Notes: generated from the letters alone by a model not told the origin. A stretch of 42,118 nucleotides of DNA from Bacteroidota bacterium (GCA_011321935.1 DROJ01000092.1:1-42118); one strand, 5' to 3'. Counted from the stretch's first letter, positions 8,090 through 16,339 are shown. Numbers and translations: made by a program.

Positions 8090-8132
8090 ACTGTTTGGCG
8101 GAGGCCCATGAGGTGATGCCCCGCCAAACAGT
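8090..8132. repeat. Hairpin after nusB
   Basis: ACTGTTTGGCGG and CCGCCAAACAGT are a perfect 12-bp stem around a 19-base loop. It is terminator-like in position but has no T tract. A second GC-rich hairpin (ACCGCCC...GGGGCGGC) stands nearer the nusB stop. Confidence 0.7.
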
Positions 8133-8157
8133 TACCAATAATATTAAATGTTTCATT

Positions 8158-8165
8158 TACATTTG
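8158..8165 (+). promoter_or_regulatory. -7 promoter box for the OmpA-family gene
   Basis: TACATTTG matches TAnnTTTG. Predicted initiation is near 8172, so the 98-bp palindromic element copy B would lie inside the 5' untranslated region of the downstream gene. Confidence 0.5.
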
Positions 8166-8191
8166 CCGTGAAGCAAACCCAAACTTGCTTT

Positions 8192-8305
8192 CAATTTTTG
8201 TAACTACTTACCCCCCCTCAAAACTGTTGAATTCACTAACCCCGAGTACTCGGGGTCAGTGAATTCAGCAGTTTAATGGAGGCTGCTAAATAGTTACCAA
8301 TTTTT
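8192..8305. mobile_element. Palindromic mini-element, copy B, with 8-bp target duplication
   Basis: A 98-bp palindrome (8200-8297) begins GTAACTACTTACC and ends GCTGCTAAATAGTTAC. Its arms carry ACTGTTGAATTCACTAACCCC and the near-perfect complement; the centre is CCGAGTACTCGG. It is flanked directly by CAATTTTT on both sides (8192-8199 and 8298-8305), a perfect 8-bp direct repeat expected from transposition. It sits in the leader of the OmpA-family gene. Confidence 0.85.
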
Positions 8306-8327
8306 CATAAAACAAACACAAGCAGAC

Positions 8328-9767
8328 ATGCGCCATTTTACCCTCCTTTTCATTTTATTGACCAGCACTTTCTTCTCAACCCTTCATGCCCAGACCCAAT
8401 CCAACCCAAACGCCCTTGCATGGCGCTGGATTTGGAACAACTACCAATACCCCATCAGCGAGAAACTCAATTCCGCCGACTATACCACAGGCGGGGAGTT
8501 GGCTTATAGCCGCTATCTGAACCGTTGGTTCAATGTTGCCGTGCCGCTTAAATTCGGGCAGGCTGCCTTGCCGGTCAACGATGCCGGAACGACCAACGGA
8601 AATGAAATGATCGGCAGTATTGACGCCTTGTTGCACATCAAATTTTTGCCGGAAGAAAGCATATTGCAGCCCTACCTCATGGGCGGGGCAGGCATCATGG
8701 CCCAGTTTGAAAACGAAAAGGACATCCATCCAGAATTCCCCGTTGGTATCGGCCTGAACATCAGGTTGGCCAAGCGGCTGTATGCCTCTGCCGAAACGCA
8801 GTACCGCATCAATACCGGCGACAACCGGGATGTGCTGCAACATGCGCTGGGGATCAAATTCGATTTTGGGGGAGCCAACAATGACGACGAAGATGAAAAA
8901 ACCGCCGATACCGACAACGACGGCATCCCCGACACCGAAGACCAATGCCCCAACCAAGCTGGCAGCGCCTCCCTTTTTGGCTGCCCCGATTCCGACGGCG
9001 ATGGCGTTTCCAACAAACTCGACGAGTGCCCCGACATAAAAGGCCCCGCAGAACTGAAGGGCTGCCCCGACTCCGACGGCGACAAAATACCCAACCACTT
9101 GGACGATTGCCCTACCATTCCCGGCCTTGCCTCCAACAAGGGCTGCCCCAGCGACGACCGCGACAACGACGGCATCAAGGACGAAGACGACCGCTGCCCC
9201 GACAAACCTGGCTCGGAATACACCAAAGGCTGCCCCGACCTCGACATGGACGGAGTGGCCGACCTCGACGACCTCTGCCCTTCTGAGTCTGGCCTGCCCG
9301 AAGACAAGGGCTGCCCCGACTCCGACGACGACGGCATCGCCGACCCCTTCGACAAATGCCCTGAAACGCCCGGCACCGCTGCCAACAAAGGCTGTCCCGA
9401 ACTGAAGGCAGAAGAAAAAGAGGTGCTTGATTTTGCCATGAAAGCGGTGCAGTTCGAAACGGGCAGCAACAGGCTGCTTCCAGAATCCTATGTTGTCTTG
9501 AACCAAATTGCCGACATCATGCTGAACCATCCCGAAAGAAAGCTCCGCATCGGCGGCCATACCGACAGCATCGGCACTCCCGAGGCCAATCAAATACTTT
9601 CAGAGCGCAGGGCAAAGGCCTGCCGTGATTATCTGGTCTCGAAAGGGGTGCCTGCTTCCCGGATGAGCTACAAAGGTTTTGGCGAGTCTAGGCCGATTGC
9701 GGACAATATGTTTGCGCCGGGAAGGGAGAAGAACAGGAGGGTGGAATTTGAGATATATGTGGAGTGA
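8328..9767 (+). CDS. OmpA-family outer membrane protein with TSP type-3 repeats
   Basis: A 479-aa outer membrane protein. A signal peptide (MRHFTLLFILLTSTFFSTLHAQ) precedes a predicted beta-barrel of about 160 residues. Then come about six calcium-binding thrombospondin type-3 repeats (about 190-360) of the form DSDGDGVSNKLDECPD, each with two Cys in CP...GCP. The C-terminal OmpA/Pal domain (about 370-479) has the peptidoglycan-binding block GGHTDSIGTPEANQILSERRAKACRDYL and ends GFGESRPIADN...NRRVEFEI. The likely job is to tether the outer membrane to the cell wall through a calcium-rigidified stalk. The gene is transcribed alone; a palindromic mobile element interrupts its presumed leader. 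Barrel or porin function is inferred only from length and glycine/aromatic alternation. Confidence 0.9.
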   Translation: MRHFTLLFILLTSTFFSTLHAQTQSNPNALAWRWIWNNYQYPISEKLNSADYTTGGELAYSRYLNRWFNVAVPLKFGQAALPVNDAGTTNGNEMIGSIDALLHIKFLPEESILQPYLMGGAGIMAQFENEKDIHPEFPVGIGLNIRLAKRLYASAETQYRINTGDNRDVLQHALGIKFDFGGANNDDEDEKTADTDNDGIPDTEDQCPNQAGSASLFGCPDSDGDGVSNKLDECPDIKGPAELKGCPDSDGDKIPNHLDDCPTIPGLASNKGCPSDDRDNDGIKDEDDRCPDKPGSEYTKGCPDLDMDGVADLDDLCPSESGLPEDKGCPDSDDDGIADPFDKCPETPGTAANKGCPELKAEEKEVLDFAMKAVQFETGSNRLLPESYVVLNQIADIMLNHPERKLRIGGHTDSIGTPEANQILSERRAKACRDYLVSKGVPASRMSYKGFGESRPIADNMFAPGREKNRRVEFEIYVE

Positions 9768-9852
9768 GGGGGAAAATAAGGTTTTAGAATCGAACTATTT
9801 GATGTGGCTGTTCAGCACAGGCAAATGAAGACATATTTCCCCGAGGGTTCGG

Positions 9853-9963
9853 GACACGCCCGCAAAGTCACGCTAAGGTTTCGCCAAGTCACGCAAAGCT
9901 ATACGTGTACTCGCCTCGCTTTGCGTGACTTGGCGAAACCTTACGTGACTTTGCGGGCGTGTC
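9853..9963. repeat. Inverted repeat, GCAAAGTCACG words
   Basis: The 47-base left arm GACACGCCCGCAAAGTCACG...CACGCAAAGC is matched by an inverted right arm differing by one inserted base, with an 18-base spacer. It contains the CACGCAAAG word also used by repeats at 13658 and 30586. The 69-aa ORF across it is an artefact of the repeat. Confidence 0.9.
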
Positions 9964-10023
9964 TTTTATCTGCTGAACACTTACTATTTGACGGTGCTCA
10001 AAATAGAGAATAAAAAGCGCCTC

Positions 10024-10128
10024 GTGCAGTGATTAGTAATTAGTTGACTAGTGATTAGTCCGCCAAATCCCTGATAATGTGGCATTTAACCAAAAACTAA
10101 ATGGTTAGCTAATTACGATTTGTACCAC
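10024..10128. repeat. About 105-bp repeat family, copy 1 (GTGATTAGTAATTAG)
   Basis: It begins GTGCAGTGATTAGTAATTAG and ends CTAATTACGATTTGTACCAC, which are inverted copies. It is about 80% like copies at 15680 and 16340, with the shared centre CGCCAAATCC. It precedes the AT-rich lipoprotein/GNAT pair. Confidence 0.8.
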
Positions 10129-10234
10129 TCGGTATTGTGCCGAAGTGCTTTTTAAAAAAAAATATTGGTAGGAATATGATTATTGCTAATTTGATTATTA
10201 AATTGATTTCAAAAAAGCACAAAAAAGCAAAGGC

Positions 10235-10603
10235 ATGAAATTCGGAATAATTCTAAAATCATTATTATTTGCAATAATATTGCTTGGCTGCGATAATAAA
10301 AACACCAATCATTTAAATTTAAAACAGAGTTTGGTTCAGCAACCGATCAATTCAACAGAAACACAATCTTCAAAAATTAACGGAAAAATCATCATTATAA
10401 AGAAAAGTTACTGTGAAACGTTCGATTGTAGCGATTACTTTCAAGATTACCAAAAGCAAATTCAAGTTTACCCAATAGAGGATATTTTCATGAGAGGAAT
10501 TTCAAATTACTTGGAGATTGAAAATATTGACGAGGAGAACGGGAGAATAATAATCAATAAAAGAACGGGCAAGGATTATAAAAAAATCGAAATAAAAATA
10601 TAA
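10235..10603 (+). CDS. Small predicted lipoprotein, function unknown
   Basis: A 122-aa protein with a lipoprotein signal peptide: MKFGIILKSLLFAIILLGC, with the lipobox LLGC cleaved before Cys19. The mature part is polar, with one short motif SYCETFDCSDYFQDYQKQI containing two further Cys and an isoleucine/lysine-rich tail (NKRTGKDYKKIEIKI). I recognise no domain. Base composition is clearly more AT-rich than the surrounding genes, as in the following GNAT gene, and a copy of the 105-bp repeat family lies just upstream. Recent acquisition of the pair is possible. It is likely anchored in a membrane facing the periplasm. Confidence 0.7.
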   Translation: MKFGIILKSLLFAIILLGCDNKNTNHLNLKQSLVQQPINSTETQSSKINGKIIIIKKSYCETFDCSDYFQDYQKQIQVYPIEDIFMRGISNYLEIENIDEENGRIIINKRTGKDYKKIEIKI

Positions 10604-10677
10604 AAAGAAAATATCAGGAACGGAAAATTATAACTTCCTGAAATTCTGTTCGGATACATTCATAAAAAAAACAAGCA

Positions 10678-11184
10678 ATGAATATATTCCCCATATTGCA
10701 TACCAACAGGTTAAAACTTAGAAAAATCCAAATCGAGGATATTCCTTCTTTGGTCAAATATGCCAACAATAAAAAAATATCCGACAATATAATAAACATC
10801 CCCTATCCATATCAAGAACCAGACGCCGCTTTTAGGATCAGTTATGTAGTCCAAGGTTTCAAAAAAAAGGTTCGATATATATTTGCCATAACATTAAAAG
10901 AAAGAAATGAATTTATTGGAGAAATAAGTTTGCATATTGGCAACAATAATAAAACGGCAGAACTGGGGTTTTGGATCGGCGAAATATTTTGGGGCAAAGG
11001 GATTGCTACGGAAGCGGCCGGAGCAATCATAAATTTTGGTTTTGAAAAATTAAACCTCGATAAGATACATGCTACCTGCCATATTGAAAACAAAGCATCG
11101 GAGAAAGTTTTATTGAACAATGGAATGAAAAAAGACAATATTAACGGCAACGTTATCCGGTTCGGTTTGACAAAAAAAACCTGA
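10678..11184 (+). CDS. GNAT-family N-acetyltransferase (RimJ/RimL type)
   Basis: A 168-aa acetyltransferase that would transfer acetyl from acetyl-CoA to an amine. The RimJ/RimL-type start is MNIFPILHTNRLKLRKIQIEDIPSLVKYANN. The acetyl-CoA-binding segment is ELGFWIGEIFWGKGIATEAAGAIINFGFEKL (about 99-129), followed by KIHATCHIENKASEKVLLNNGM, typical of the family. The substrate (ribosomal protein N-terminus, antibiotic or other) cannot be told. It lies 74 bases after the lipoprotein gene, is equally AT-rich and may be co-transcribed. Its stop codon overlaps the terminator of the convergent M23 peptidase gene. Confidence 0.85.
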   Translation: MNIFPILHTNRLKLRKIQIEDIPSLVKYANNKKISDNIINIPYPYQEPDAAFRISYVVQGFKKKVRYIFAITLKERNEFIGEISLHIGNNNKTAELGFWIGEIFWGKGIATEAAGAIINFGFEKLNLDKIHATCHIENKASEKVLLNNGMKKDNINGNVIRFGLTKKT

Positions 11185-11206
11185 CGCCCAAATAGGGACG
11201 CCAGGT
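11172..11206 (-). terminator. Intrinsic terminator of the M23 peptidase gene
   Basis: On the minus strand ACCTGGCGTCC-CTATTT-GGGCGTCAGGT forms a stem with G:T pairs followed by eight T. It overlaps the last codons of the convergent GNAT gene. Confidence 0.75.
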
Positions 11207-11288
11207 CTGAAAGTAAGTGTTTGTACAGAATGCGTTCTTCGTTTTGCCTGATATATACAGGTCTTCTGAAAGAGAGGTATATTTTGTT

Positions 11289-12641
11289 TTAAGGTGCAGA
11301 AGTTGCCCCTTCTGTGTTTTGCAATTGTTTGTTGTCCAATACTTTTAATTTAGCGACCATCTCATCCCTCACCACGAAAAATTCTTTTAAAACAGATTCG
11401 GGCAATGGCTTTGGTGCAGGCAGGTTTTCTTTTAAATGGTTTACTTGCCGTCCGTTTTTCCAAAACCTGAAACATACGTGCGGGCCAGTTGCCAAGCCAG
11501 AACTGCCCACATATCCGATCACCTCGCCCTGCGCGACTTGCATACCTACTTTAATGCCTTTTGCAAATTTTGACATATGCAAGTATTGCGTTTGATATAC
11601 GTCATCGTGTTTTATTTTTATATAGCGGCCATTGCCTTTGGTATATGCTTTTCCGATCACTACCCCGCTCCCGACGGCATATATCGGCGTGCCATATGGC
11701 GCTGCATAATCTGTCCCCAAATGCGGGCGGACCCTTTTTAAAATAGGATGGAAACGGTGCCGGTTAAAGTGCGATGATATTCTTGAAAACTTGACCGGGG
11801 ATTTCAAAAAATTACTTTTTATGGCCCGGCCTTCCAAATCATAGAACCCTTTGTACTCGCCGTTGTCGAACCAAATGGCATAGGATTCTCTCCCCTCACG
11901 GTCGTAATATGCGGTATAAACCTGACCTGCCCCGACCTCTTCTCCATCAATATAATTCTGGTCGTAGATCATCCTGAAACGGTCGCCTTTTTGGGTGTGG
12001 CTAAAATCAACGCTCCACTGCAGGGCATCTTCCATTTTGGCAGCCACTTCAAAACTGATGCCTTGGTCCACCAAGGTTTGCCACAGAGTAGAATTGATGA
12101 CACCTTCAATCGTTTTTTCTTTTGTCTCAATGGGCTTTTCGATTTTCTTCACCTCATTCTCGCCCCGCAAATCAAATTGGATATACTCGTAAACATTTGG
12201 CCGGAAAATAAAGTACTCTGGCTCGTCCGTTTTAAGGTCTGATAAGATCAGGTAGCTTTTACCGACCCTGAAACCACTGTTCACATTGAATACACCTTTG
12301 CAATTGTCCACCAGTTTCTGAATGGCCGGATAGCCCACCCCGGCATCGGAAAGCAGTTTTCCCAATGTTTGGTTGGCCTCGACTTTTCCTTCCTTGCTTT
12401 GGTATTCTTCCATCACAAACCCATACCTATAGGTAGGTACGGCGATCGGGAAATCGCCCAGGGCAACTTTTTTGTCGAAGTTGAATGAAAGTATGGAAGC
12501 GGCATAGACGGGTGCTTCTTTTTGGGCCGGATAGAGCAAGGTGGCAACCAAACCGATAAATGCGCCGAGGTAAACAAGCACTTGCTTTTTATTTTTAACA
12601 GGGCCTTTTTTCATTATTTTCTTAATAAAATGTGCGTTCAC
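11289..12641 (-). CDS. M23-family peptidoglycan endopeptidase, membrane-anchored
   Basis: A 450-aa protein with a single N-terminal membrane anchor (about 20-37, VLVYLGAFIGLVATLLYP), a periplasmic middle resembling the OapA/LysM-like inhibitory domains of MepM/Csd3 (NQTLGKLLSDAGVGYPAIQKLV), and a C-terminal LytM peptidase (about 285-405). Zinc ligands H307 and D311 are in RPHLGTD and the structural QYLHMS is present. The last motif reads GPHVC rather than the usual GPHxH, so Cys390 replaces the third zinc ligand. Such enzymes cut peptide cross-links to let the wall grow. The start could also be Met10 (12614). A terminator follows; a TAnnTTTG box lies about 230 bases upstream. Confidence 0.9.
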   Translation of the reverse strand: MNAHFIKKIMKKGPVKNKKQVLVYLGAFIGLVATLLYPAQKEAPVYAASILSFNFDKKVALGDFPIAVPTYRYGFVMEEYQSKEGKVEANQTLGKLLSDAGVGYPAIQKLVDNCKGVFNVNSGFRVGKSYLILSDLKTDEPEYFIFRPNVYEYIQFDLRGENEVKKIEKPIETKEKTIEGVINSTLWQTLVDQGISFEVAAKMEDALQWSVDFSHTQKGDRFRMIYDQNYIDGEEVGAGQVYTAYYDREGRESYAIWFDNGEYKGFYDLEGRAIKSNFLKSPVKFSRISSHFNRHRFHPILKRVRPHLGTDYAAPYGTPIYAVGSGVVIGKAYTKGNGRYIKIKHDDVYQTQYLHMSKFAKGIKVGMQVAQGEVIGYVGSSGLATGPHVCFRFWKNGRQVNHLKENLPAPKPLPESVLKEFFVVRDEMVAKLKVLDNKQLQNTEGATSAP

Positions 12642-12967
12642 TTTTTTACAAATTTGTTATACATACTATCCATTGTCATCATGCAAAAAAACATTAGCCG
12701 CATGACGTACCTGTGGAAGTACTACACATCATTTCCTGATAGACTGCATCCTTTTTTGTTCAGTAAGTTAGTCGGTAATCCAATTTCCAAGGTCTCATTT
12801 AGGGGCGAGAATTGGATATGGTGGGCTATTTGCTTTTCAATTATGCCGGTGGGATATTTCTAAAAATACGGGGCAAAGATAGATTCTTGGTTTAATATGA
12901 CATAATATTTAATGTAAAAATCACTGTGCCCGCTATCATTCAAAACAAACAACGGCAAGAGTACAAA
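12642..12967. other. Intergenic region upstream of the M23 gene
   Basis: No gene supported. It contains a small inverted pair ATCCAATT...AATTGGAT (about 12778-12820) inside the predicted leader of the M23 gene, and the promoter box listed separately. Confidence 0.4.
12874..12881 (-). promoter_or_regulatory. -7 promoter box for the M23 peptidase gene
   Basis: TATCTTTG on the minus strand is an exact TAnnTTTG, followed by CCCC. It implies a leader of about 225 bases before the M23 start. Confidence 0.45.
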
Positions 12968-13546
12968 TCACTTCTTTTTCATTTTGAACAACAGTTCGTT
13001 TCCAAGCCGTGGCGAAATAGAATTTTGTGCCAATTCCATGCTCAATATATCAAAATGGGGCTTGAACAAGTCCAAATACTCTTCTTTTGTACCTCCAAAC
13101 GGAGGCCCCTGCTTTGGGAAATGGCTGGCAAACAACAGCCCCGCCACCATGCCGCCATCTTTCAAAAGCCTTTTTGCGGTCAGCAAATAATCCGTTCTTT
13201 TGGATGGGTCAATGGCGCAGAAAAAGGTCTGTTCCAGTATCAGGTCATACGCCCCTTCCAGCAAAAAAAAGTCGCCGCAAAGCAAGTGGCTTTCTGGAAA
13301 GCCCTCTGTTTTTTCCCGGATATAACGGAACGAAGCCTCCGCCCAATCGCACACAAAAACATTTTTAAAACCTGCGCGGTGCATGTATATGGCCTCATGT
13401 GCGTGGCCTGCACCGGGGACAAGGACGGAGGTGTTTTTGTCCAAGCCTTCGATGATCTTTTTGATGGCCGGGGACACTTGGCAGATGTCCCACGGGATGT
13501 TGTTTTCTTGGTAGCGGCTGTTCCAATATTCGGCGGTTCTTTCCAT
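12968..13546 (-). CDS. SAM-dependent methyltransferase (TPMT-like)
   Basis: A 192-aa class I methyltransferase resembling the thiopurine/halide S-methyltransferase family. The start MERTAEYWNSRYQENNIPWDICQVSPAI is the typical family N-terminus. SAM-binding motif I is LVPGAGHAHEAIYMHRAGF (about 42-60), with acidic residue D67 in VFVCDW, then LEQTFFCAIDPSKR and LLKDGGMVAGLLFASHFP. The substrate is unknown; bacterial homologues act on thiols, tellurite, selenite or halides. I chose the internal Met; the ORF could start 10 codons earlier (MPFSKIRKKN). The gene is alone between repeats. Confidence 0.8.
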   Translation of the reverse strand: MERTAEYWNSRYQENNIPWDICQVSPAIKKIIEGLDKNTSVLVPGAGHAHEAIYMHRAGFKNVFVCDWAEASFRYIREKTEGFPESHLLCGDFFLLEGAYDLILEQTFFCAIDPSKRTDYLLTAKRLLKDGGMVAGLLFASHFPKQGPPFGGTKEEYLDLFKPHFDILSMELAQNSISPRLGNELLFKMKKK

Positions 13547-13657
13547 GTTTTTTTTGCGTATTTTAGAAAAAGGCAACCCCTTGCAATTTGAAAGGGAGCA
13601 GGGCTTTGTTTATTCCAGGCCTGTCCGGGGCAACATTTTGGGGAGTGTTCAATTAAG

Positions 13658-13736
13658 TGTGTTTCAGGCAAAGGCGCTAAGTTGCAAAGTGTTGAAAAAT
13701 CAACCATTTACGACTTAGCGCCTTTGCGTGAGACAC
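13658..13736. repeat. Inverted repeat, CACGCAAAGGCGC family
   Basis: GTGTTTCAGGCAAAGGCGCTAAGT and its inverted partner (CTTAGCGCCTTTGCGTGAGACAC) are about 26 bases with two or three mismatches, separated by about 27 bases. The same words form the hairpin at 30586-30658. Confidence 0.85.
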
Positions 13737-13755
13737 AGAAAAATGAAGCCCCCCC

Positions 13756-13900
13756 ATTTTTGCGGCCAGTGCTGACATTTGCCGAAGGCGAAAAAACTGC
13801 GCTGTGGGTGCTGTTGAAAATGCTGTTCCGACATTCAAAAACACAGCGGCCAGCATTTTCCCGCCTTCGGCAAATGTCAGTACAAGTGCTTGGGCCACAG
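13756..13900. repeat. Nested inverted repeat with CTGACATTTGCCGAAGGCG arms
   Basis: GTGCTGACATTTGCCGAAGGCG (13769-13790) and CGCCTTCGGCAAATGTCAGTAC (13862-13883) are inverted copies with one mismatch. GAAAATGCTG/CAGCATTTTC forms an inner stem. It sits directly beside the 13658 repeat, so two unrelated palindromes are adjacent. Confidence 0.8.
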
Positions 13901-13940
13901 CATGTTGTCCTAGTCAAAATGAGGGCAAAGGAGCAAACCC

Positions 13941-13979
13941 AAAAGCCCTGCCGGCGCATACAAACGCTGGCAGGGCTTC
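13941..13979 (-). terminator. Terminator-like hairpin after the LysM gene
   Basis: On the minus strand GCCCTGCCAGCG-TTTGTAT-GCGCCGGCAGGGC forms a strong stem followed by TTTTG. It stands 29 bases past the stop codon of the LysM gene. Confidence 0.7.
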
Positions 13980-14007
13980 AATGTTCAAACGGCATTTCTA
14001 AAAATAA

Positions 14008-15483
14008 TCACTGCACGTAGAGCCGCTGGTTTTCAGTGAGCTTGCTTTTGGCCGTCAGGCCGTTCAGCTCGCGGATGCGGTCCACGGTGGTATCGTAAAG
14101 GCGGGCAATGGCAAAGAGCGATTCGCCTTTGTTTACCAAATGAACTTTGATCGGACGGAAGTAAACATCGGGGTTTCCCTTTGTTGTCAACCTCGGCGTT
14201 TCCGTATTATAAGGTAGCGGCATCCCCGTGTTATCTGTTTCCAAAGAAGGGCAGGCACAATCGCTGGTATATAGTTTTTGGCCAGCATATACCCGTTCGT
14301 ATTTGCCCAAGCTGTTCATTTTGCGGAAGCGGCTTTCTGTATAGCCGTACATTTCGGCCAGTTGGGCAACCGACTCGCCGGGCTTCACTATATGGAACTC
14401 TGTTTTTGTGTTTTCGACCCAATTGATCCCCCCATTTTTGTTGGTTGCGCCAGAAGAACCGGTGGAGGTTCCCGTACTGGTTTGCGTTCTTGCAGAAGGC
14501 GGTGTCATGAACAGTTCTTGGCAAAGGCTGATGAGGTTGTTTTTGCCGATGCCGTTCCAAGATTTTATTTGAGCAACCGAAACGCCGTACCTTCTTGATA
14601 TGCTGTACAGGGTCTCTCCCTTTTGGACGACATGCACACCGCTGTGCTTTGCTGGAGGGCAAGGCCCCTTGCTACCGTATGAAGTGGGGGTTTCCGTTCC
14701 GCTTTTCTCTGTCAACACCTCATAGCCAACAGGCTGTGTTTTGGCTGATTCAGTATAAGCCACCCTGTTGTTACCAGAATCGCCGGCACAGGCCAATTTG
14801 ATAAATTCATTGAAAGGATAACCATTTACCCGGTCCAGTTTCAAGGAGTTGGTAACCGCACCTTTGTACGGAACGGAGCGCTTGTTTACGATGCCCATTT
14901 CAGGGATAATAATATACTCCTTGTAGGCTTCCGAATCCCAGCGGTCTTTTTTTGTGAAAATATAGCCCGTCAGGCAATCGTATTTGATTGTCCCTTCCAG
15001 GTACACTGCTTTTTGCGAAGTGGGCGTACCGAGGTTCTTGCTCGAATTCAGGCGGTACATATCCATATCAAACTCTGCATCGGCCATGGTCACGTTGAAC
15101 AGCTTGTTGTTCATGTCAAAAAAGGTTGCCTTCTCCACCTTTGTCACCAAGTAATGGGTCGGGCTTTTGCGGACAATGTGCAGTGTTAGGCTTCCATTGT
15201 TGATGGATTGAACGACGCCTTTGTCAAAAGACAAGGCTGCACAATTGGTCAGCTTGCCCGGCACATCTTTCACCCATTTTACAGGTTCTTTGCCAATGTC
15301 AAGTTGAGCTACCCTACCTGCCCCTGCTTTCATGGAATAGGTCACGTAAGGTGTTTTGTCAATATCGGTAATCATCTCGAAGCGGTCCATGCAGGCCTCG
15401 TCGTACAAGATGTAATAAACCTGGCTTTGCGCAGCGATCTGGAAAAGGAAAAAGGAAAATAGGAACGGAATAACTCGTGTCAT
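14008..15483 (-). CDS. Secreted protein with three LysM domains
   Basis: A 491-aa exported protein. A signal peptide (MTRVIPFLFSFFLFQIAAQSQ) is followed by about 260 residues I do not recognise (rich in beta-type sequence, with Cys near CAALSF and DCLTGY). Three LysM peptidoglycan-binding domains follow: VHVVQKGETLYSISRRYGVSVAQIKSWN (about 280-325), FHIVKPGESVAQLAEMYGYTESRFRKMN (about 365-410) and VHLVNKGESLFAIARLYDTTVDRIRELN (about 445-491). Ser/Thr/Gly linkers separate the first two. No catalytic domain is visible, so it is more likely a wall-bound scaffold than a hydrolase. It has its own promoter box about 100 bases upstream and a terminator. Confidence 0.85.
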   Translation of the reverse strand: MTRVIPFLFSFFLFQIAAQSQVYYILYDEACMDRFEMITDIDKTPYVTYSMKAGAGRVAQLDIGKEPVKWVKDVPGKLTNCAALSFDKGVVQSINNGSLTLHIVRKSPTHYLVTKVEKATFFDMNNKLFNVTMADAEFDMDMYRLNSSKNLGTPTSQKAVYLEGTIKYDCLTGYIFTKKDRWDSEAYKEYIIIPEMGIVNKRSVPYKGAVTNSLKLDRVNGYPFNEFIKLACAGDSGNNRVAYTESAKTQPVGYEVLTEKSGTETPTSYGSKGPCPPAKHSGVHVVQKGETLYSISRRYGVSVAQIKSWNGIGKNNLISLCQELFMTPPSARTQTSTGTSTGSSGATNKNGGINWVENTKTEFHIVKPGESVAQLAEMYGYTESRFRKMNSLGKYERVYAGQKLYTSDCACPSLETDNTGMPLPYNTETPRLTTKGNPDVYFRPIKVHLVNKGESLFAIARLYDTTVDRIRELNGLTAKSKLTENQRLYVQ

Positions 15484-15586
15484 TTTCTCTTATTGTTTAG
15501 TTGAATGATTAATCTGTTGATTTTGAATGGTTTAGTAAAATTATAAAGAACTGAACCAATAACAAAATCCCCCCTCAATTTAGGTT

Positions 15587-15594
15587 CAAAGGTA
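15587..15594 (-). promoter_or_regulatory. -7 promoter box for the LysM gene
   Basis: TACCTTTG on the minus strand matches TAnnTTTG and lies about 105 bases upstream of the start codon. Confidence 0.5.
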
Positions 15595-15679
15595 CATAAC
15601 AAAACAAAAACCTTGCACCTTATTAAAAAATTGTCTCATTGATGCTGGCTTTTGGTGGAGATGGCTTGAGAATGCCCTA

Positions 15680-15783
15680 GTGCAGTGATTCGTAATTAGT
15701 TGATTAGTGATTAGTTCGCCAAATCCTTGACAATGTGGTATTTACCAAAAAACAAATAATCCGCTAATTACGAATCGAACCAC
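15680..15783. repeat. About 105-bp repeat family, copy 2
   Basis: It begins GTGCAGTGATTCGTAATTAG and ends CTAATTACGAATCGAACCAC; the ends are inverted copies of about 20 bases. It is almost identical to copy 3 at 16340 and in the same orientation. The pair brackets the orphan gene at 15929-16216. Confidence 0.9.
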
Positions 15784-15928
15784 TTGTCAACCATCTAAAC
15801 CGGCGTTCCATTTATTTTACGGAAATTTAACATGAAATTAAGTGACTTTGAGGCAACAAAGGCCAACTGCAAATGGTTAAAAAGTCGTCTGTACAAATGA
15901 AAGTAAATAAACATTCAATCCTCTCAGT

Positions 15929-16216
15929 ATGAACATCCGAAAAATAAAAATGGCACTCACTGTTGATTTGTTGAACCTGCCAAAATCACAAAGCCCGATC
16001 AGCTTCGCAAGGCAAGCAATGAGCAACTATAAAGATGAAACCGGCGGGTTTCAAGGTCTTTTTGAAACAGAAAAATCAGCCCTTACCGACGATAAAGAAC
16101 TGAATTCTTTTGCCCTGCAATTTGAGCATTGCACTTTGAGCCTTGATTTGATCAAGGACAGAAAAACAAAAAAAGAATTTCTCAAAGGATTCAATATTTA
16201 CGAAAACCTGTCCTAA
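15929..16216 (+). CDS. Orphan 95-aa protein, function unknown
   Basis: A 95-aa soluble protein (MNIRKIKMALTVDLLNLPKS...) I do not recognise. It has one Cys, no signal peptide and a lysine-rich helical C-terminus (DLIKDRKTKKEFLKGFNIYENL). Reading-frame quality is reasonable and a good rho-independent terminator follows at 16288, which supports expression. It is bracketed by two nearly identical directly repeated 104-bp elements 660 bp apart, so the gene plus repeats could have moved or duplicated as a unit. The start could also be the second Met (MALTVDLL). Confidence 0.55.
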   Translation: MNIRKIKMALTVDLLNLPKSQSPISFARQAMSNYKDETGGFQGLFETEKSALTDDKELNSFALQFEHCTLSLDLIKDRKTKKEFLKGFNIYENLS

Positions 16217-16287
16217 GGAACAATAAACGAAATTGCTTGCCGAGCCATCGGCAGCTTTATTATTTTTATGTTTTCTTACACCATATT

Positions 16288-16321
16288 TGCCGGACTTTCC
16301 CTCCAAAGCCCGGCATTTTTT
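16288..16321 (+). terminator. Intrinsic terminator of the 95-aa gene
   Basis: TGCCGGACTTT-CCCTCC-AAAGCCCGGCA forms a stem with one A/C mismatch followed by six T. Confidence 0.8.
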
Positions 16322-16339
16322 ATTGCTTAATAGACCTTA

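Noticed and set aside
8376-9593. 405-aa minus-strand ORF opposite the OmpA-family gene
   Set aside because: Its V/G/A-rich repetitive composition is the complement of the TSP3 GAC-rich repeats; the sense gene is unambiguous.
9804-10013. 69-aa ORF across the 9853-9963 palindrome
   Set aside because: Most codons come from the inverted repeat; no start signal or domain.
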